64,000 nt of DNA from Acridotheres tristis. Lineage: Eukaryota; Chordata; Aves; Passeriformes; Sturnidae. The position numbers were made by a program, and so were the translations under genes. The DNA lies in NCBI GenBank assembly GCA_037013685.1, contig CM072886.1:59760933-59824932 (forward strand), in the 5' to 3' direction. Below are positions 12,601 to 27,338 of the stretch, in pieces (within the stretch, counting starts at the first letter, position 1; each line of letters opens with the position of its first letter). The notes under the pieces were generated by a model, which was given only the letters and a program-made list of their open reading frames with translations, had not been told where the DNA came from and ran no database searches.

Positions 12601-15600
12601 AAAGCAGACTTCTATAAGAGAGGTATCTGCTCTGAGGCAGTGAGCTAAGGCACTTCTGTAAGGTTTGGTTATCAGTTCTCTGTACTTCAGATCCCTGATG
12701 TTAGAGCAGTGCTTTTTCAGTACTTCACAAGTCCTTGTGAAAAACTTGTGAATGCAGAGATGGCTGGTGCCAAGTAGAAATAGGTAGGAAGCCACATGCA
12801 GAAGGAGGATGATAAAAACTTAAAGGAAATAATTCATTGTTCAGTGAGTACTGTGCATGCTTTGCAGCACATATGATAACATGAGATCATGTAAATGTAA
12901 TTGAAATGTACAAGGGAGTAGGAGTAAAAGCTGTCAGACAAGCATGAACTTGGTCTTGCTGATTCAGGAAATCAGACCTTGTACAATGTACAAAACCCAG
13001 TAGAGGTGATGAACTTGCTGCACCAGTGAACACCACAGTAAGGCATGTGGTGTCAGGCTCTTTTTACACATCTCTCATAAAATGGAGATTCACTAAACCT
13101 TGAAGGCTACTCATTCAAGTGGAAGCTTGGTGAAACAGTAGGAAGTTGGAAAAACTGGCCAGCCAAGCTTGCCTAAAGAGGAAGAGGTCTGGGGTATTGG
13201 ACGACACTTAAAAAGACAAGAAAACCTACATGCTACAGCTGGATCTTATACCTCAAGGCACCCAAAAGACTTAGAAAGAATGCATGTGAACTAAAAGAAA
13301 CAAATGAAGATTAAGCAAGGAAGAGGAAGAATGGGTGATACTTTCTTGGCAAAGGCGTAAAATCTATTAGTAGGATCAAGCATAGACAAAAGCAACTGGT
13401 AAACATAGGACGAGATAAGGACATACCCACGAGAGGAAGAGCAATGAATACACAGGGGAGGAAACTCTGAGTTCAATAATGTGATTCTTCACCCAAGAGT
13501 GGTAGAGGAAATGAAGCTATGAAACAGAGGCAGCCATTTATTACTTCGCCTGGACATAAAGAGTCTGGAATTTGGAACTTTTACAATGTCCATGTGCTAG
13601 TTAGATTAAAAGATTGACCAGCCCTGAAGAAAAACGTTTTAATAAGAAGCAGCCACAAAGTTGTGCAACCTGAATGTTTCTGAGCAAGCAATTTAATGCA
13701 TGACGACACATATGCCATAGTTTTAGTAAGAAATGTATGCTTGTGTTTATATATGATGTCTATACAGATGTACTGGGGAAGCAAAAGAGAAAAAGCATGT
13801 TTCTCTTGGCCAAATTCATTGTACATAAGATAAATTCCTTGTATTTGGTATTTTTTCCTACAAGCTCTCCTGGTACAATTCCAGACCTCTATTTAAGAAT
13901 ATTATTTCTATTACTCTTTCTTACTAGAAATCACGTGTAATCTGCTTTTACCTTCACTTACAGATATTTTTGCATCCCTTCTCTGCTAAAAGCTCTGCCA
14001 CTCCAAAAGCTTTTTGTACACCTCTAACCATATTATCTGTTTTCTTCCTTCTCCAAAAATCATTGTTTTGTTTCTTCTCTGCTAGGGAACCATCGTTAAA
14101 AAAAAAAAAAAACAACGAAATAATGAACAGAACTGAGTGTGGGAGTTGCTCTACTAGAAGATGTAAACAAGGCACAATCTGGGTGAAAGTGGACCAAATG
14201 ACACATCAGGGAAAAACACAAGCTTTCCTCCAAGCACTCATCTTCAAGCCATGAAGGTGTTAATAACTGCTATCAATCAGGTCTTTCCTCTACAGGCAGC
14301 TACAGAGGTGAGATGTTTATCTGCTAATTAGGTATCAGTACTTCCATATGTTCTACCTTTTCCCTTCCAATGCTGACTGAAATAACAAAGTTCTGTCCTT
14401 CAAAGCATAAGAAATCCCTTAAAATGAACAGATACCGCTTTCAAAATTTGTGATATACAAGGGTCTGAGCAAAGAAATATCATCACATCACACGTACAGG
14501 ATATGAATGCTTGCCCAGCTATGATCCCTATCAATATCATACACACGCTGGCAAGAGCTTTATTTTAACCATTTCTCTTTCACTAGATTGGTACCTAGTT
14601 ATTGTAATTGCTTGTTTTGCAATTTGTAACTGTTTTTGTAATAGCTTGTTGCTCTCCTTTGGTTAACCTGCCAGCTTTACATAAATAATTTTTCCTAGGA
14701 TCATGATGCTTTTTATTCCACATCCAGTGAGACATTAGCTATGCTGGCACCTGAAGTGTTCCACAATAGACTTAAATGAGAACGGAAGACGTAGCTTGCT
14801 AAGAGGTTTGCACTGCTCTTTGATGTCTCTGAATAAATCTGTAATGGCTGTAACCCCATGATAAAAACAGCTCTTGAGCAATTAAAATTTAATTTCATTT
14901 TAGTTTCACTCAGAGGGAGTATTCACCCAATTTCTGTACTATAAGCACCTGGTACAGCTGTATGATAAGACGGGAGAGTTAAGCATAGCAAAGCAAACAA
15001 AAATTTCCTCCCAGAGTCGCCTGCCGGAGGCAGATCTACTGCTAGCACCATTACATAAAACAAATTTTTGTCTTACCCTGTTTTCTGCACCTGTTTTTTT
15101 TTGCCACAATAGTGTAGGGAGATGGAAACAATTTTCTTCATAAGATGCCTTTCTCCATAACTTGTAAACAAATAATGTTCACTTCCACCACAGAGTACTA
15201 TATTTTAGTTGGTTTTATTTGTTTTGTTTAGAATTAAAAGTACAGAAAATGCTGCTTTTTGGTAAGCATAAGGCTTTCCTTTTTAACTTCCATTAATAGT
15301 CCACTAAAATGTCTGTTTATGCATACTTTAATAAAAAATGTTATCACAGTTTTCAAAGCACTGGGGGAGATTTTTATACTCATTGTGTTAATGAGGACAT
15401 CTTATGACCACTAATCGGCCTTGCTGCAATTGAAATGATAATATTTATTTTAAATTCAGCTCTTACTCGTCAGAAGATACTTGCTGCTGATAAAGCATTG
15501 CAATTTATACCGATGCTATAATAATTTCTAATTTAAAAAACCCAACCAAACAAGCACTTGGTATCTCAAACATATTTCTTCCACAAGCAGATTTTCTTGT

Positions 15601-18284
15601 CCTAGCTCTTTAGTGCTATGTTAATGCAGTAGTGTGTTTTTCCCCATTAACAGTAAAATAAATCACTATGAACTACTTACTATGTTTTAATTGCTTATGC
15701 ATGTGTTTAATTTAGTTTATATCATCATCTACCTCCTTGCTGAAATCACACAAGATTTTTAAAGTTGTAGCCGCCAAATACCAATCTAATGATCAAACTG
15801 CTTGATCAGGTTTTTATATTTAAAGGATTAAAGATAACAGCCATAATGTCCTATTAGACACAATGGCATGATTTCAAGGCTGTCCTATCAACTTCATCCT
15901 GACAGCTTTTCTATTTCCCACAGCTGCCTGGCTCACTTATTCCTTAGTGCACAGAAATAAAAGTATAAATCCAGGTAATGAAAACAGTCAAGCTGCTCAT
16001 AAAATGTCATATTACTCTGAGACTGCACATCACTTCCCAAACAGTATCCTGTCAGTCACATGCTCATTCTTTAAGCGACGGAAGCATTGGCCTGAAACAA
16101 GCTTGGAAAAAAAAAAATCCACTCTAAAACAAACAAACACAAAGCCATCACCAGTAAAATTTAGAATTTTTTCCCTTAATCCCATACTTACAAGGCATTC
16201 AATACTAATTAAAACATAATTTTTAAAATAGTCATATGCAAAATGGAGGGGAGTAAAGGTGACAAGGCATCACTGTGCTCATTGTGTCACTGACAGATCA
16301 ATAACTGAGATGTGTGGATATGGAGATACAGCTCTTTTTTTTTTTCGAACTATGATGGATGGAGTATGTGACACCAACAAATGTCAGTGCATTCCTTCAA
16401 TAGAAATTTAGGCTGTCAACAGCAGAGTTTGGTTTGGGATTTTTTTTTATTTTGTCTTCAGGAAAATGGAGTTAACAAGTTTGTAACTATTGTGGCTAAT
16501 TTTTAAGCTTATGATTAACATCCCTATTTAATATCTGTGATATTCCTGAAAAGATTTAACTCATCATACTTACTCCAAACTTGCAGATTTACTGTTAAAT
16601 ATGGCCTCTAAAAGATTAACTTGTATCTCTCCTAAAGACATATAGCAGGTGAAAAAGACACTCAGAGAACTTGCAAGATTCATGAAGAATTCCTGAAAGA
16701 ACTGACTGACCAGTATCACCTACTTCATTTTCTCATCAGAGAAACATTTCACCTTTAAGCAGGTTTGGGAAACCATGCACCTACTGGAAAGTGAGTAACT
16801 CAGGAACCAAAAATTACCTCTCTGCACCCCTCACACAGTCATAGTTTTACACCAACTGGCATTGTACAGATTTTGGCTTGCTGGTTTATTTTACAAACTG
16901 AAAATGTTAATGAATGTAAAAGCATCTCAGTGTGAGGACCAGTTTTTCCAACTAACCTCACACAACTGAGATTCACTTTTGTAATGTACACAAGTAAAAA
17001 AAAAAAAAAAGAAAATAATTCCAATCAGTATTTGAGAACAATGAGAAGCTTCACAGGCATAACTGGAATGATGATCCTATTTTGTCCAGAGTGTAAATCT
17101 GCAAACATATTCCTATGGTCATTGCTCTTTATGAAGCTCTGATGTTCGTAGGGTATGTACACACATACGTTACAGGAAAAATCAACACAGTTGTTTTTAA
17201 CTTCAAATCTTTCTAAATTTGTGCTTATGTGATTTACATCTTGTACATTATCAGAATATACACAATATAGTCTCCTTTTTATGGCAGGAAAATCTATATT
17301 TCTGGAATGTCTTCTTTTGCAGACTTGATTTCTCACCATTAACACTGCATTAATTAACATCTCTCACTTTTATGCAGTTAAAACAAATGCTGTTAAACCA
17401 GTAGACAATTTTGCAGCACAGTAGCCATACTGGCCATCCTGGAAAGCCACTGGCAAATACTCTAAATTCCACCTCTGACATGACACAATTTTACTGCAGA
17501 ACAAGAGGAAATGGGTCATAAAAGCAGGCTTATGGCTGAGGCAATGAAATATGCCACTGCCATTGAAGCAAAACAACTTTAATGGTAAAATCAGTATATG
17601 GAAACTTGGTAACTGTGATCCCGGTAGCAACAAGAAAATCGAGGCTGTAGATGTAGTCACAAGAGATACTGCATTCCTGGAGTCAGCTGCTTCTTCAGAC
17701 AGAGCCAGGGAGCTCACCTTGCCAGCTAAAGAAAACAGTCACCTACACAATTACTTAAAGAACCAAGAAGTAGTCTTAAAAATGAAGAGCTGCTAGAGAC
17801 AATGGATATAAGTATGTATGTATCTTTCATTCATCCAATCCCAACATCCCCCTCCACTAAAGCTTTAGTAACACCAAAACACAGACTCTGAACTTATTCC
17901 CAGGGATCTTCACATGCTTAACTGCTTCTTAAAAGCCTCATCTTTGCCACAGATCAGTATGGTCACCAAATTATTTTATTTATGAACACAAAAAATCGGC
18001 TTTGGCAGATGACCTTGGCCCGTTTTTCTTCATTAATCAAACTTTATTGCTTCAATTATAAAGAACAGAGCAGTTTGTCATTCAAGCAAGAGTGAAATAT
18101 ATACACATAAGCATTAAGAATGTAATACTATGCCTATTACAATAATTACTATTACATGAAAGAGTCTTTGACCAGCAACATAAAAATAAGCCCTGGGATT
18201 AAAATTTACCATTGCAAACAATTCATGAAGATTTTTTTTCTCTCTTTTCCCTATTGTTCTACAAACCCTAGATCTGCTATAAAA

Positions 18285-18510
18285 AACGACTGGGACCTGG
18301 ACAAGCTTGAGAAGTGAGCCCATGAGAATCTCATGAGGTTTAAGAAAATCAAGTGCAATGCACCTGGGTTGGCACAGCCCCTGGCAGCAGCACAAATCGG
18401 GGGATTAAGAGATCAAGAGCAGTCCTGCTGAGGAGGATTTGGGGGTGCTGCTGGATGAGAAGCTCAACATCATCCAGCAACCTGCACTTGCAGCCCAGAA
18501 AGCCAAACCA
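18285..18510 (+). mobile_element. CR1 LINE fragment, internal
   Basis: The stretch reads as CR1 ORF2-derived DNA on the plus strand: a GACCTGGACAAGCTTGAGAA block and then a CCCATGAGAATCTCATGAGG block (DLDKLEKWAHENLMRF-like in translation). Further on come GGGGGTGCTGCTGGATGAGA and a CAGCCCAGAAAGCCAA block, in the order found in CR1. The reading frame is interrupted, and both ends are degraded, with no octamer tail. The sequence after about 18510 is no longer recognisable. This looks older than the copy at 50.3 kb. Boundaries are approximate to some tens of bases. Confidence 0.85.
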
Positions 18511-21500
18511 TTCTGTAAGTCTCTGGTTCAAACTGCCAAGTATTTTGCAAATAGAATGAGAGCATGGATCCACTACCAGCGGTTTCCCAATACATGAGGC
18601 AATTTACAGAAGATCAGAGGGCTAGGGCAAGGGCTTTATTTGGGACAGTATTTAAATAAAACACAAACTCAAAGTTGGAAGAAAACCAGGTAGGAATAGA
18701 AGTAAACCACTTCCACTGCACTCTCCCTCAATCTGCTGCAAATTAACCCAATTAGTTTAAGAATATTTTCCCCCTCAATTCAAACACTTCCCTAGATCAA
18801 AATCAAAAACATTTATTAACTGATGCTTCCAACTGTGACAGAAATTACAGTCATTTTTGTAGTAGAGATGGTGTAAAAATGCAATCTAAAAATATGATTA
18901 AAAGCTCAAAAGATGAGTAACCCAAGTTCATCTTGGAAATGGCTGTTTGGATACTGCTAAAGAAATGCATTTGGAGTTAATTAGTTTGCTTTTTATCTGT
19001 TCCTCAATTAAGAACTTCCTACTCTCTCTTAATCATGAAATAGCTATTAAATTTAACAGACCTGCCTAGATGACCTTACACGAGAAGAATAAATTAATTG
19101 AACAGTTTTTTAAAAAAAATATGAGAATCGTTTTATGAAAATAATGGTACTAGCAACGTTCTGATCCTCCTAGACTTTGAATCATATCAAATCAATTCCA
19201 TATATGACATCTTAAATTCCTCCTCTAACTCTCAAAAAGTAAGTATTTTAGAATACTTATTACTCAGGTTTTTCCTGAGAGTAGATTAATTCTTTTTACC
19301 CTTTACAGAAAACAAACAAACAAAAAATCATCATAAAGGTGCCAACAAGTGAGAGAGCACACTTGGGTAAATCATACAGTACTTCAGTCATTAACACTAC
19401 ATTGCAAAGAATTAGAATAATGGGGAAAAAACCCTCTGGAAGATGTGATTAGAACACATTTCTACATACAAAACAAGGACTCATCCCCTCGGTGTAGCTC
19501 CTTTAAATCCTGCTGGAATCCTGTGCTGGAATGTGGGGGGCTTTGTCCAAGAAAAGTCTTCATGTGTCAGAGCAATTCCTTTAGTGTTTTCCCCTTCAGA
19601 AAGTAATTTCAAGTTCTGTGCTGCACTTTCTCCACGTGTGAATAGGGCAATAATGAACTAGAGAGAGCTACAAAGTCGTGCAGTGATGTTCACATACCTG
19701 CTGCTTTCTGATGCATTCTAGAAATACTTCTTTTTCAAATGGCAGACAAACCATGACAGTAGATGTGCTGTGCAGTCTTCTTTCACCCCACAATTAATTC
19801 ATTCAATTAGCAGATGAAATGCCCTGTTTAAACTTTACTATTAAGTTAAAAAAAAATCAATCTATTTTAAAGAAAGTGGTCATATTTTCTCAGATCTTAA
19901 AAAAAAAAATCCCAAACGCACACAGTGTTGTTATGTTCTAGGTTTGCCAAAAATAATGAAAATGCACTGTCATAAACACGGAATCATAATCCCATTCATG
20001 CTATCAGGGTGGTGGTAATGGGGAAAAAAAAAAAGCATGGACATCCTAAACAAAATCCAAAGCTACTTTACCCAACAGGTGGGCAAGCAGAATCTTAGAA
20101 GCAGAAGCCTACCTCAGGAGATTTAAACTTACTGAGACATATCAGAAAGGAGATACAAAAGAAATTTTTTTACATGTATTTAGTAAACTAAACACAGGCC
20201 TTAAGATGTCCATTAGCCACCTCTACAATTTTAAAATTTGCTCAGAATGAAGTTTTGTCCATCATACAGCTGTAGAAAGCTTAGTTCTCACTGGTTTAAT
20301 ACAGCAACAAAATTAACTTCCAAGCACGCAGCTTTGTAAAATGATACTTTGCACCCCAAAGAAAGAAGTCTTCTAGGGGCATCACGAACCAAATTTGATA
20401 GTGCTGTAAAATAAAATTATCTTTACATGTCTCCTAGAAGAAACAAGGTCCTAAACACAGATGAGAAAGGAACACCCTTTTAAGATTGGGGTGAAACAAT
20501 AGAGGAATGTGTCAAGATTTTTAATCTAGATGCCTGACCTCAAAGCTAATTGAGAGTGCCTGCTGTCTGTACTGTCAGCCCCATATTATACAGACAACAA
20601 AAATAACAATCAAAATACAACAATGGTAAAAAGCCATGTTATTCTGACTTGCAAATTCCACCTATTAAACAACTGCCCCTGTTGATGTTGCAAATAAAAA
20701 AGAAATAACATTCTTCACCTCAGAAAAAGAAATTACTTCATGAAGCTGCAAATGCAGCTGTGCCAGGCGCAAGAGTTATAAGCATTTGCCCAAAGGTTAC
20801 AAAAGTACAGCTTCAATAGTTTCTTGGCTTGTTTTACAGCAGTTCAGTACTGCTGACTATCAAAATAATTCCTGACAGTATACGATAAAAATGAGATGAG
20901 ATGTGACTATCTTAATAAATTCACTTTTCCTGAATGTAACTGCAGTGTGGAAGCCAGACTTTTGACTCTTCCAGCACCACCTCTCTTACTAATTCAATCA
21001 ATCCTTTTTATTTAGAAAAATTGTTTTTATGATATGGTTGTTCCAGTCCCTTGCACTTGATATACCTACTGCTGTAGTGCTCTGCATGTTGACACCTATT
21101 GACAAAGAACACGGAAGAACTGAGCTCAGACCATAACTTTTTGTAGTCAGGGCAAGACCTTTAGACAAAGAACATGAAAATCTGACTCAGCTCTCATGGT
21201 TCAAGTCATCTTGGGCAGCAGAACAGCACTGAGTAACCAATGGCTGTCTGAACTCTAAGCCAACATAACTTGTAAGAAACACGATTGGAACGACATTAAT
21301 ACCATCCCACCACCATACCATCAATAACCATCTTCATTCAAAATCCCATTATGTAGGGTATGACTGCAATCATTTAAAAAAAACCACACAATGCCCTAGA
21401 TACACCTGGACCTGAGTCCCAACAGCTCTACAGAATTCACCTCGGTTTTTTAACTGTTTGTAGAAAAAACCCTGACCAAGTTAACAGGGAGGAACAGCTG

Positions 21501-24500
21501 ATAAATTCGCTTCATTCTTGGGCCTTGCAAGAACTGGATGGATTAAAAAAGTAAGCCTTCTTTCTTTTTTAGATGGATGCAGAGAGTAAAACATAAAGAC
21601 TGTTAATACAGGAAGCAAAGCAGCAAGGACAGCAACAAATTCACTCAAATCTTTTTAGAGAGACCAATGCTGGAGAGACACAAGTGAGGTTGCGAGTGGC
21701 TCCTTGAAGCCCAGCAGTACATTTTTGAAAGCAATCTTCTGGTACAAGATTTTCTTTAATATTCCGGCTCTTTCTTTCCATTACCTCATTTCTTTCTTCC
21801 TCTTCTCTCTTATCCTCTACTCCAGCAGCATAAGAGGAAGTTTTCAAGGTGAGGTAGATTAAAGAGATGGGAATTGTAAGGGAAGACTCTCAGCCTCCAG
21901 CAGACAAAAATGTGGGATTCTCACTCTCACTGCTCTCCTGCAAGGAGTGCAGGCCACCATTGAGCTGTGTTAGTATTATCACACTTCTGTGTATTATTTG
22001 TGGAAACAAGTGGGAAAGCATGCGTATCTGTAATATACATGTTCAAGGAAAGGTCCCTCCTCCAATTCCTTTTAAACATTTCACATGAGATCTGCTTAAA
22101 AGTCTCCTTTGAAACCCAAGTAAAGCACTGATTGTCCTAAATAATCACCCTAAATGTTCACCTTTACAGCTTCAGAAGTTGGCAAGTGTAAGAGAACACA
22201 CCTAAGATAAAACATGTGGTTTCCACTCCAAAGAAAGAGAAAAGATAAATCAAGCCAAGTTGTTTCCATATTTTTCAATATGATTTAAATAACAGACTTG
22301 TTTTCTAGGCCTATACACATCCTCCAATGCACATGCTAGTACCATTTCCAAACTGGAGGAAGACTATTTAGAAACTGCATCTGCTACCACCCACCCCCCA
22401 TTTGAAAGCTTCTTTCTTCTTTGACCCAATGCCAACATGATAATTTCACATAAAACAGGAGTGTAGGAAGGTATTACTGGCACTAAAGCATGGGAATAAC
22501 CTGCGGGAGGAAAATAATTTCTCTTATTCCTTCCTTAAGCATAACTTCTGAAAATAAAATAGGGGGAGTTTGGACAGAAGAGATGTCTGTTTTAGCGCAA
22601 GAAGGCAGAAGATAAAGACGTTAGGTAAGAAATAAAATATGAGAGGAGTTGACAAGAGATGACTTGGAAGCTGAATTCAAAGCAAGAAACTTATCCTAAG
22701 GAAAACTTAATTTTTTTCCTTCTTTACCTGCAACAGAGAAATTAGAGGGCCCACAGGGATTTACAGAACACGTGCTGTATGTGCATGGCGAAGGGGAGAG
22801 AAATGTCTGGCTGCAGGAGGCATCCAGGAATGACAAATAAGGATTATTTACATTATATTCTAACCACCTGCACCTATTACTTCAACAGACACCATGACAA
22901 GGCTGCTGTCAGCACAACAGTGCTGGGATTCTTCCTTGGCACAGACAGACCCCATTCCATGGGGGAAGCAGACATTTTTACAGAAGTCTGGAAAGAGGCT
23001 GCTAAAACCAAAGGAAGCATTTTTAGTACCTCTTAGCTTTTAGAATACGACTTGTGTATTTATACCACCCCTTCTCATCTCAAGCATTTTCCTGGGAGGA
23101 AAGTGCCCTGCACAAAAACATGGGGAGCCTTCCTTGTACATATTATGAGGTTTTTTTCCATTTAAAGGAGCATCTGGTCTAATGTGTGTGTTTTAATTAA
23201 ATGCAATCATTTGTAGCTCAGAAAAACATATACAAAAGGCCATACTGAATCAACATAACTGCAGCCAGTGACATCTAGATTCCATAGAAAAACAATAAAT
23301 ACTCCACAATAGTATAGTTCTAGGATTAAAAAGGGGGAGAAGCAATTTCAATGAATTATGATCTGTGGTTCCTACAGCTATTTACAAAAGAAAAAAAATC
23401 CTTTGATCTTTGTTAAAAAGAACAAACAATACTTGTGCTGCAGTGCAAAGAAAGCCTGGATTTCTACTGAGTTGAGGCTGTATTCATTTATTTAAAAAGG
23501 AAAAAGGTGACTGCACGGAAACCAGTGCCATGAATCATTCCAATAATTCAGAACTATGCCACCCAGCTGCACGTATCTCTTAGAACCGTATGCAAAACAT
23601 TACTGTACACAAGCAGGCAGATTAGCTCAAATAATGGTCTAGCCTAGCAAGACAGACCTCTTTTTGTTGGCTTGAATAAGCTCATGTAACTTCAAATATG
23701 CAAATCTGAGCCCAGCTTAATTGTACTTGATTGTAGGAGATGCTGTGTATGACAAGAGATAGAGTTGCTTCCAGTCAGGAAAAAAGCGCCAGTTACATCC
23801 ATAAATCACAGTAATAATCAAATAAACATAATCTGTATATCCCTTTGAGAAAATACCAAATTAACATGCTTCCTTTGGTTAATGCTTCTGTTTCCACTTG
23901 CTTCTAAATGCTTCCCTCTGGTTATGCCACCTTCTAAACTGCCTGACCCACTGCCCAACCTCAGCTTTGCACAAATTCTGTACTGCTCTCTTCTACCTTG
24001 TCAGGCACAAGTGCAGTAATTCTTCCTTGCACTACTACAAAAAGCAATGGAAGAAAGAAAAAAATAGCTACAAAACATTCTGAACTTGATTGTGTTTGTT
24101 GTAATTTGGTACTTCATAAGGAGGTAGCAAGATAGGAATCAGAGAACTCTCCTTGTTCCCCAAAAGTTCAGTTCTGTCATCTTAAGCTCAGGAAATCCAA
24201 AATGACTCAGAAAATAAAGTTAGGGGAAAAAAAAAGGGTGGAAATAACCTATCCTTTTGTTGATTTTAAAATAGTGGTGGTATGACCTTAATGACCTAAA
24301 GAGACAAAACCAGCGAACTTCACAGGGTGAACTATCTTTTTAAAAATAAATTAATAACAGCTGATAAAGTTGGGAGAAACAGAAGAGCTTCCAACAGACT
24401 GAGATTTTTTTTTTTAACATTAGCAATTTGTCTAATAAAGGACATTATCTCTACATACAGACTGTTTCTACAAACTCTGAAGTCATCTTTACCCCGAGAG

Positions 24501-27316
24501 TCCTTCAAAATGGCACAAGGCACATGGCCTGACCAGGATGAGGCTTATTTAACACCAGTTCTACAGACATGAATTTCACTGGCTTTGATTAACTTTCCCC
24601 TGTTCTCCATCCAAGATTCTCTCCCTGTAGAAATGAAGGGAAACTATGGGACTACTGCATGTGTTTTCTGCAGTGCTCTGCAACTCCACAGCGGCATTTA
24701 GCTGAGGCTTTCAGACATCTGTGACCAAACTCAGAACTATTGCCTTGACCTGCATATTTGACATTTGATAGACGACTTCAATGAACTTTCTCTTCCACGA
24801 CACTGTGTTTGTGAAAACAGTGTGTTCGAATACTCTCTGCATGAGGTTTATGAGAGGCCAGTGAACTACCTTGGGCTTTTCTAAGGCAGCAGATGTCCAA
24901 CTACCCATCAGAACATACAACAGTTAAACTTGGACAAGAAAGCACAGAAGAGGAAAATGGACTTTCATCTAAAAAGACAAAAACCCCAAGCAATATCTGT
25001 AAAGGTACTATCTCATTCAAGAGTCCTTCCAGTTAAAGCAAGATTTTAGTTTATATTAATTCTAATATAAATCAAAACTTCTGTCATTTTGACACAGAAA
25101 TAAAATCAATAATTTACTATGCATCCACAGAATGACTTCATATTTAATTTGACCTTGCAAAATATAAAACCAAAACATTTTAACCCTGTGTACTACAGCT
25201 AACCGGAAGTGTATTTTACTTCAGAAGACACAAATTTAAATAGATTAACTGCCTCATCAAGTATGAATAAATAGAAAAAAAATCCCACAGAATGAAATAT
25301 GTACTGAGATTCATCTATAAAACCGAATGTGCAAAGTTGAAGGCTGTGAAAAAAATACTGTAAACATTTGAAAATCACTGGTATGGCTTTAAGTCAATGA
25401 AATACAAGCAGGAAGTTCCCCTTTAACCATCTAAGAGCAGCATGTCAGGACAGTGTTAAATGTTCTCTTCTGCTTTGAGAGGTTTGGTGCACACAAACAT
25501 GGAGATGATATGAAACAACTGAAATATGACTGTAAAAAAACAGGTAGACGATGATTCAAACCTTCTTGGGATTTAGGATTAGGCAGAAGCAGCCAACTAA
25601 TTACACATTCTGTTTGTTTTAGCTGAAGGAACAATGAAGGTTTTACAGTTGCTGCATTCATCACACATTTTTCACTGTTATATGGCAAACTGTATTTATG
25701 TCTTTCCTCCAAGTGAAGCAGACAGTGAGTCTGGTAGGACTGTTTTTTCTTTCCTTAAGCATTTGTTTCTTCACTTGCTGTTTTTCTCATATATAAGTCT
25801 CTTGAGGTATATCTGAAGGCACATTCACCTTGGTATTCATAAACAGTGTTTATATGAGGCACACCATTTACAAGGGCATTTCTTCATTCCCATCACTTTT
25901 TGAGGAGAGGGGCCATTGACTACAACTTTTTTTTTTTCATGTTTAACTGAATGCCTTTGCAAAGTTGCTCCTTTCATCATGAGCACTTTTTTCTAGGTTT
26001 CCTGTACCTGGACTATTTCACTGAGAGCAGAGAGAGCATATAACATAGGCACAAGTTCTACTCTGTAGAATATTTTAAAGGCAAAACAGTAAAAGAAAGC
26101 AATAGCCTTTTGTGGTTTTTTTAGAACAGGAGATCCAATTGTATTCAAGGAGTAATTTTTTCTGGACCCCCAGAGGGAAACTTTTCCATGGTCAGCATGT
26201 GCAGCATGCTATGGAAAAAGAGCTGAGCTCTGACCCATGGTGCATGAATGTGGGGTTCTCTTCATCTGAAGGGACAGAAGATTTATTCATTATCTCTATC
26301 CCTCTTTTAATTCTATGTTATAAAAGTAGCTATTTTTCCCAGCTGATCACTGTCACCCACTGATCACCTTCTTATTGATATGCAGAAAGAGCCCTGCACC
26401 ATCTCCACCTCTCTCTCACCCTCCCTGCTCCACTGGGAACAGCACCTATTGTAGATACACAACTGAGCATGCAAACCAAGAAAATCACATCTGAGAGGAC
26501 ATCTTCTTAACCTTCAAAACAATCTTCTCCTTCACCATTTCCTGTATGGAATTCTTAAAACATTTTTATATTTACAGAAACAATAAAGGATTTCTTTCAC
26601 TTGTGTAAAAGAAAAACAATGATACCAAACAGGCATTTTCAGGATGAAAATGTACTCAGAAAATTTCCAGAAAAAAATTCGAAGTACCTGATAAAAGTCA
26701 TGTAGATAATTATGTCCCATCTTCTACTTCCATAAGATAGCTTATGCTCAGTTTTTAAGATACAGTTTGCTGTCATTTGGTACATAAATCCAAGCAATTG
26801 GGATTCATGGCTTCACACACTGCTCTCATTATGCGTGCTCACTGCAAGTGCTTGCAGTGTGGATATCACTTTCTTAAAATAGAGCATTTGAAAATAATTT
26901 AGTCTTTTACATGAGGTCACCTTTTCTCAAGGCACAGTGTAATTTTTAATTAATGCTGGAGATCCTGTGTTCCTGACAGAAAGATTATGATTATGCAGAC
27001 TTTATAAAAACGCTTAAATTAAAAAATGAAGCAGGTGCTTCAAGTTTCTACAGAGACATGTGCAGATCTTCGGTTACAATTTTTAAGTGCCTATTCATTA
27101 GGCCCCTCATAGGACAAAGCTGTGCATGGAGCCAGCTGGCTTTCAGGTACTTCTGCTGCTGTCCAATGTATTTAATTGTGCAAGTGGTGCAGCATAATAA
27201 TTCATGGGCTCAGACAATGAGTACAGTCACACCTTAACAAAACTGAAGATGATGAAAAATGTTGGAAAGTGGAAAAAGCAGTAATAAACACATAAACAGT
27301 ATTTTAGTAGGAATTC

Positions 27317-27338
27317 GGGGGGGGGGGGGGGCGGGGCG
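27317..27338 (+). repeat. Poly-G run (G15) with short G-rich extension
   Basis: Fifteen Gs (27317-27331), then C, four Gs, C and G. The run follows directly on an EcoRI-like GAATTC (27311-27316). The flanks are ordinary AT-rich intron. It may be a real G-tract with quadruplex potential or a base-calling or assembly artefact. Confidence 0.9.
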
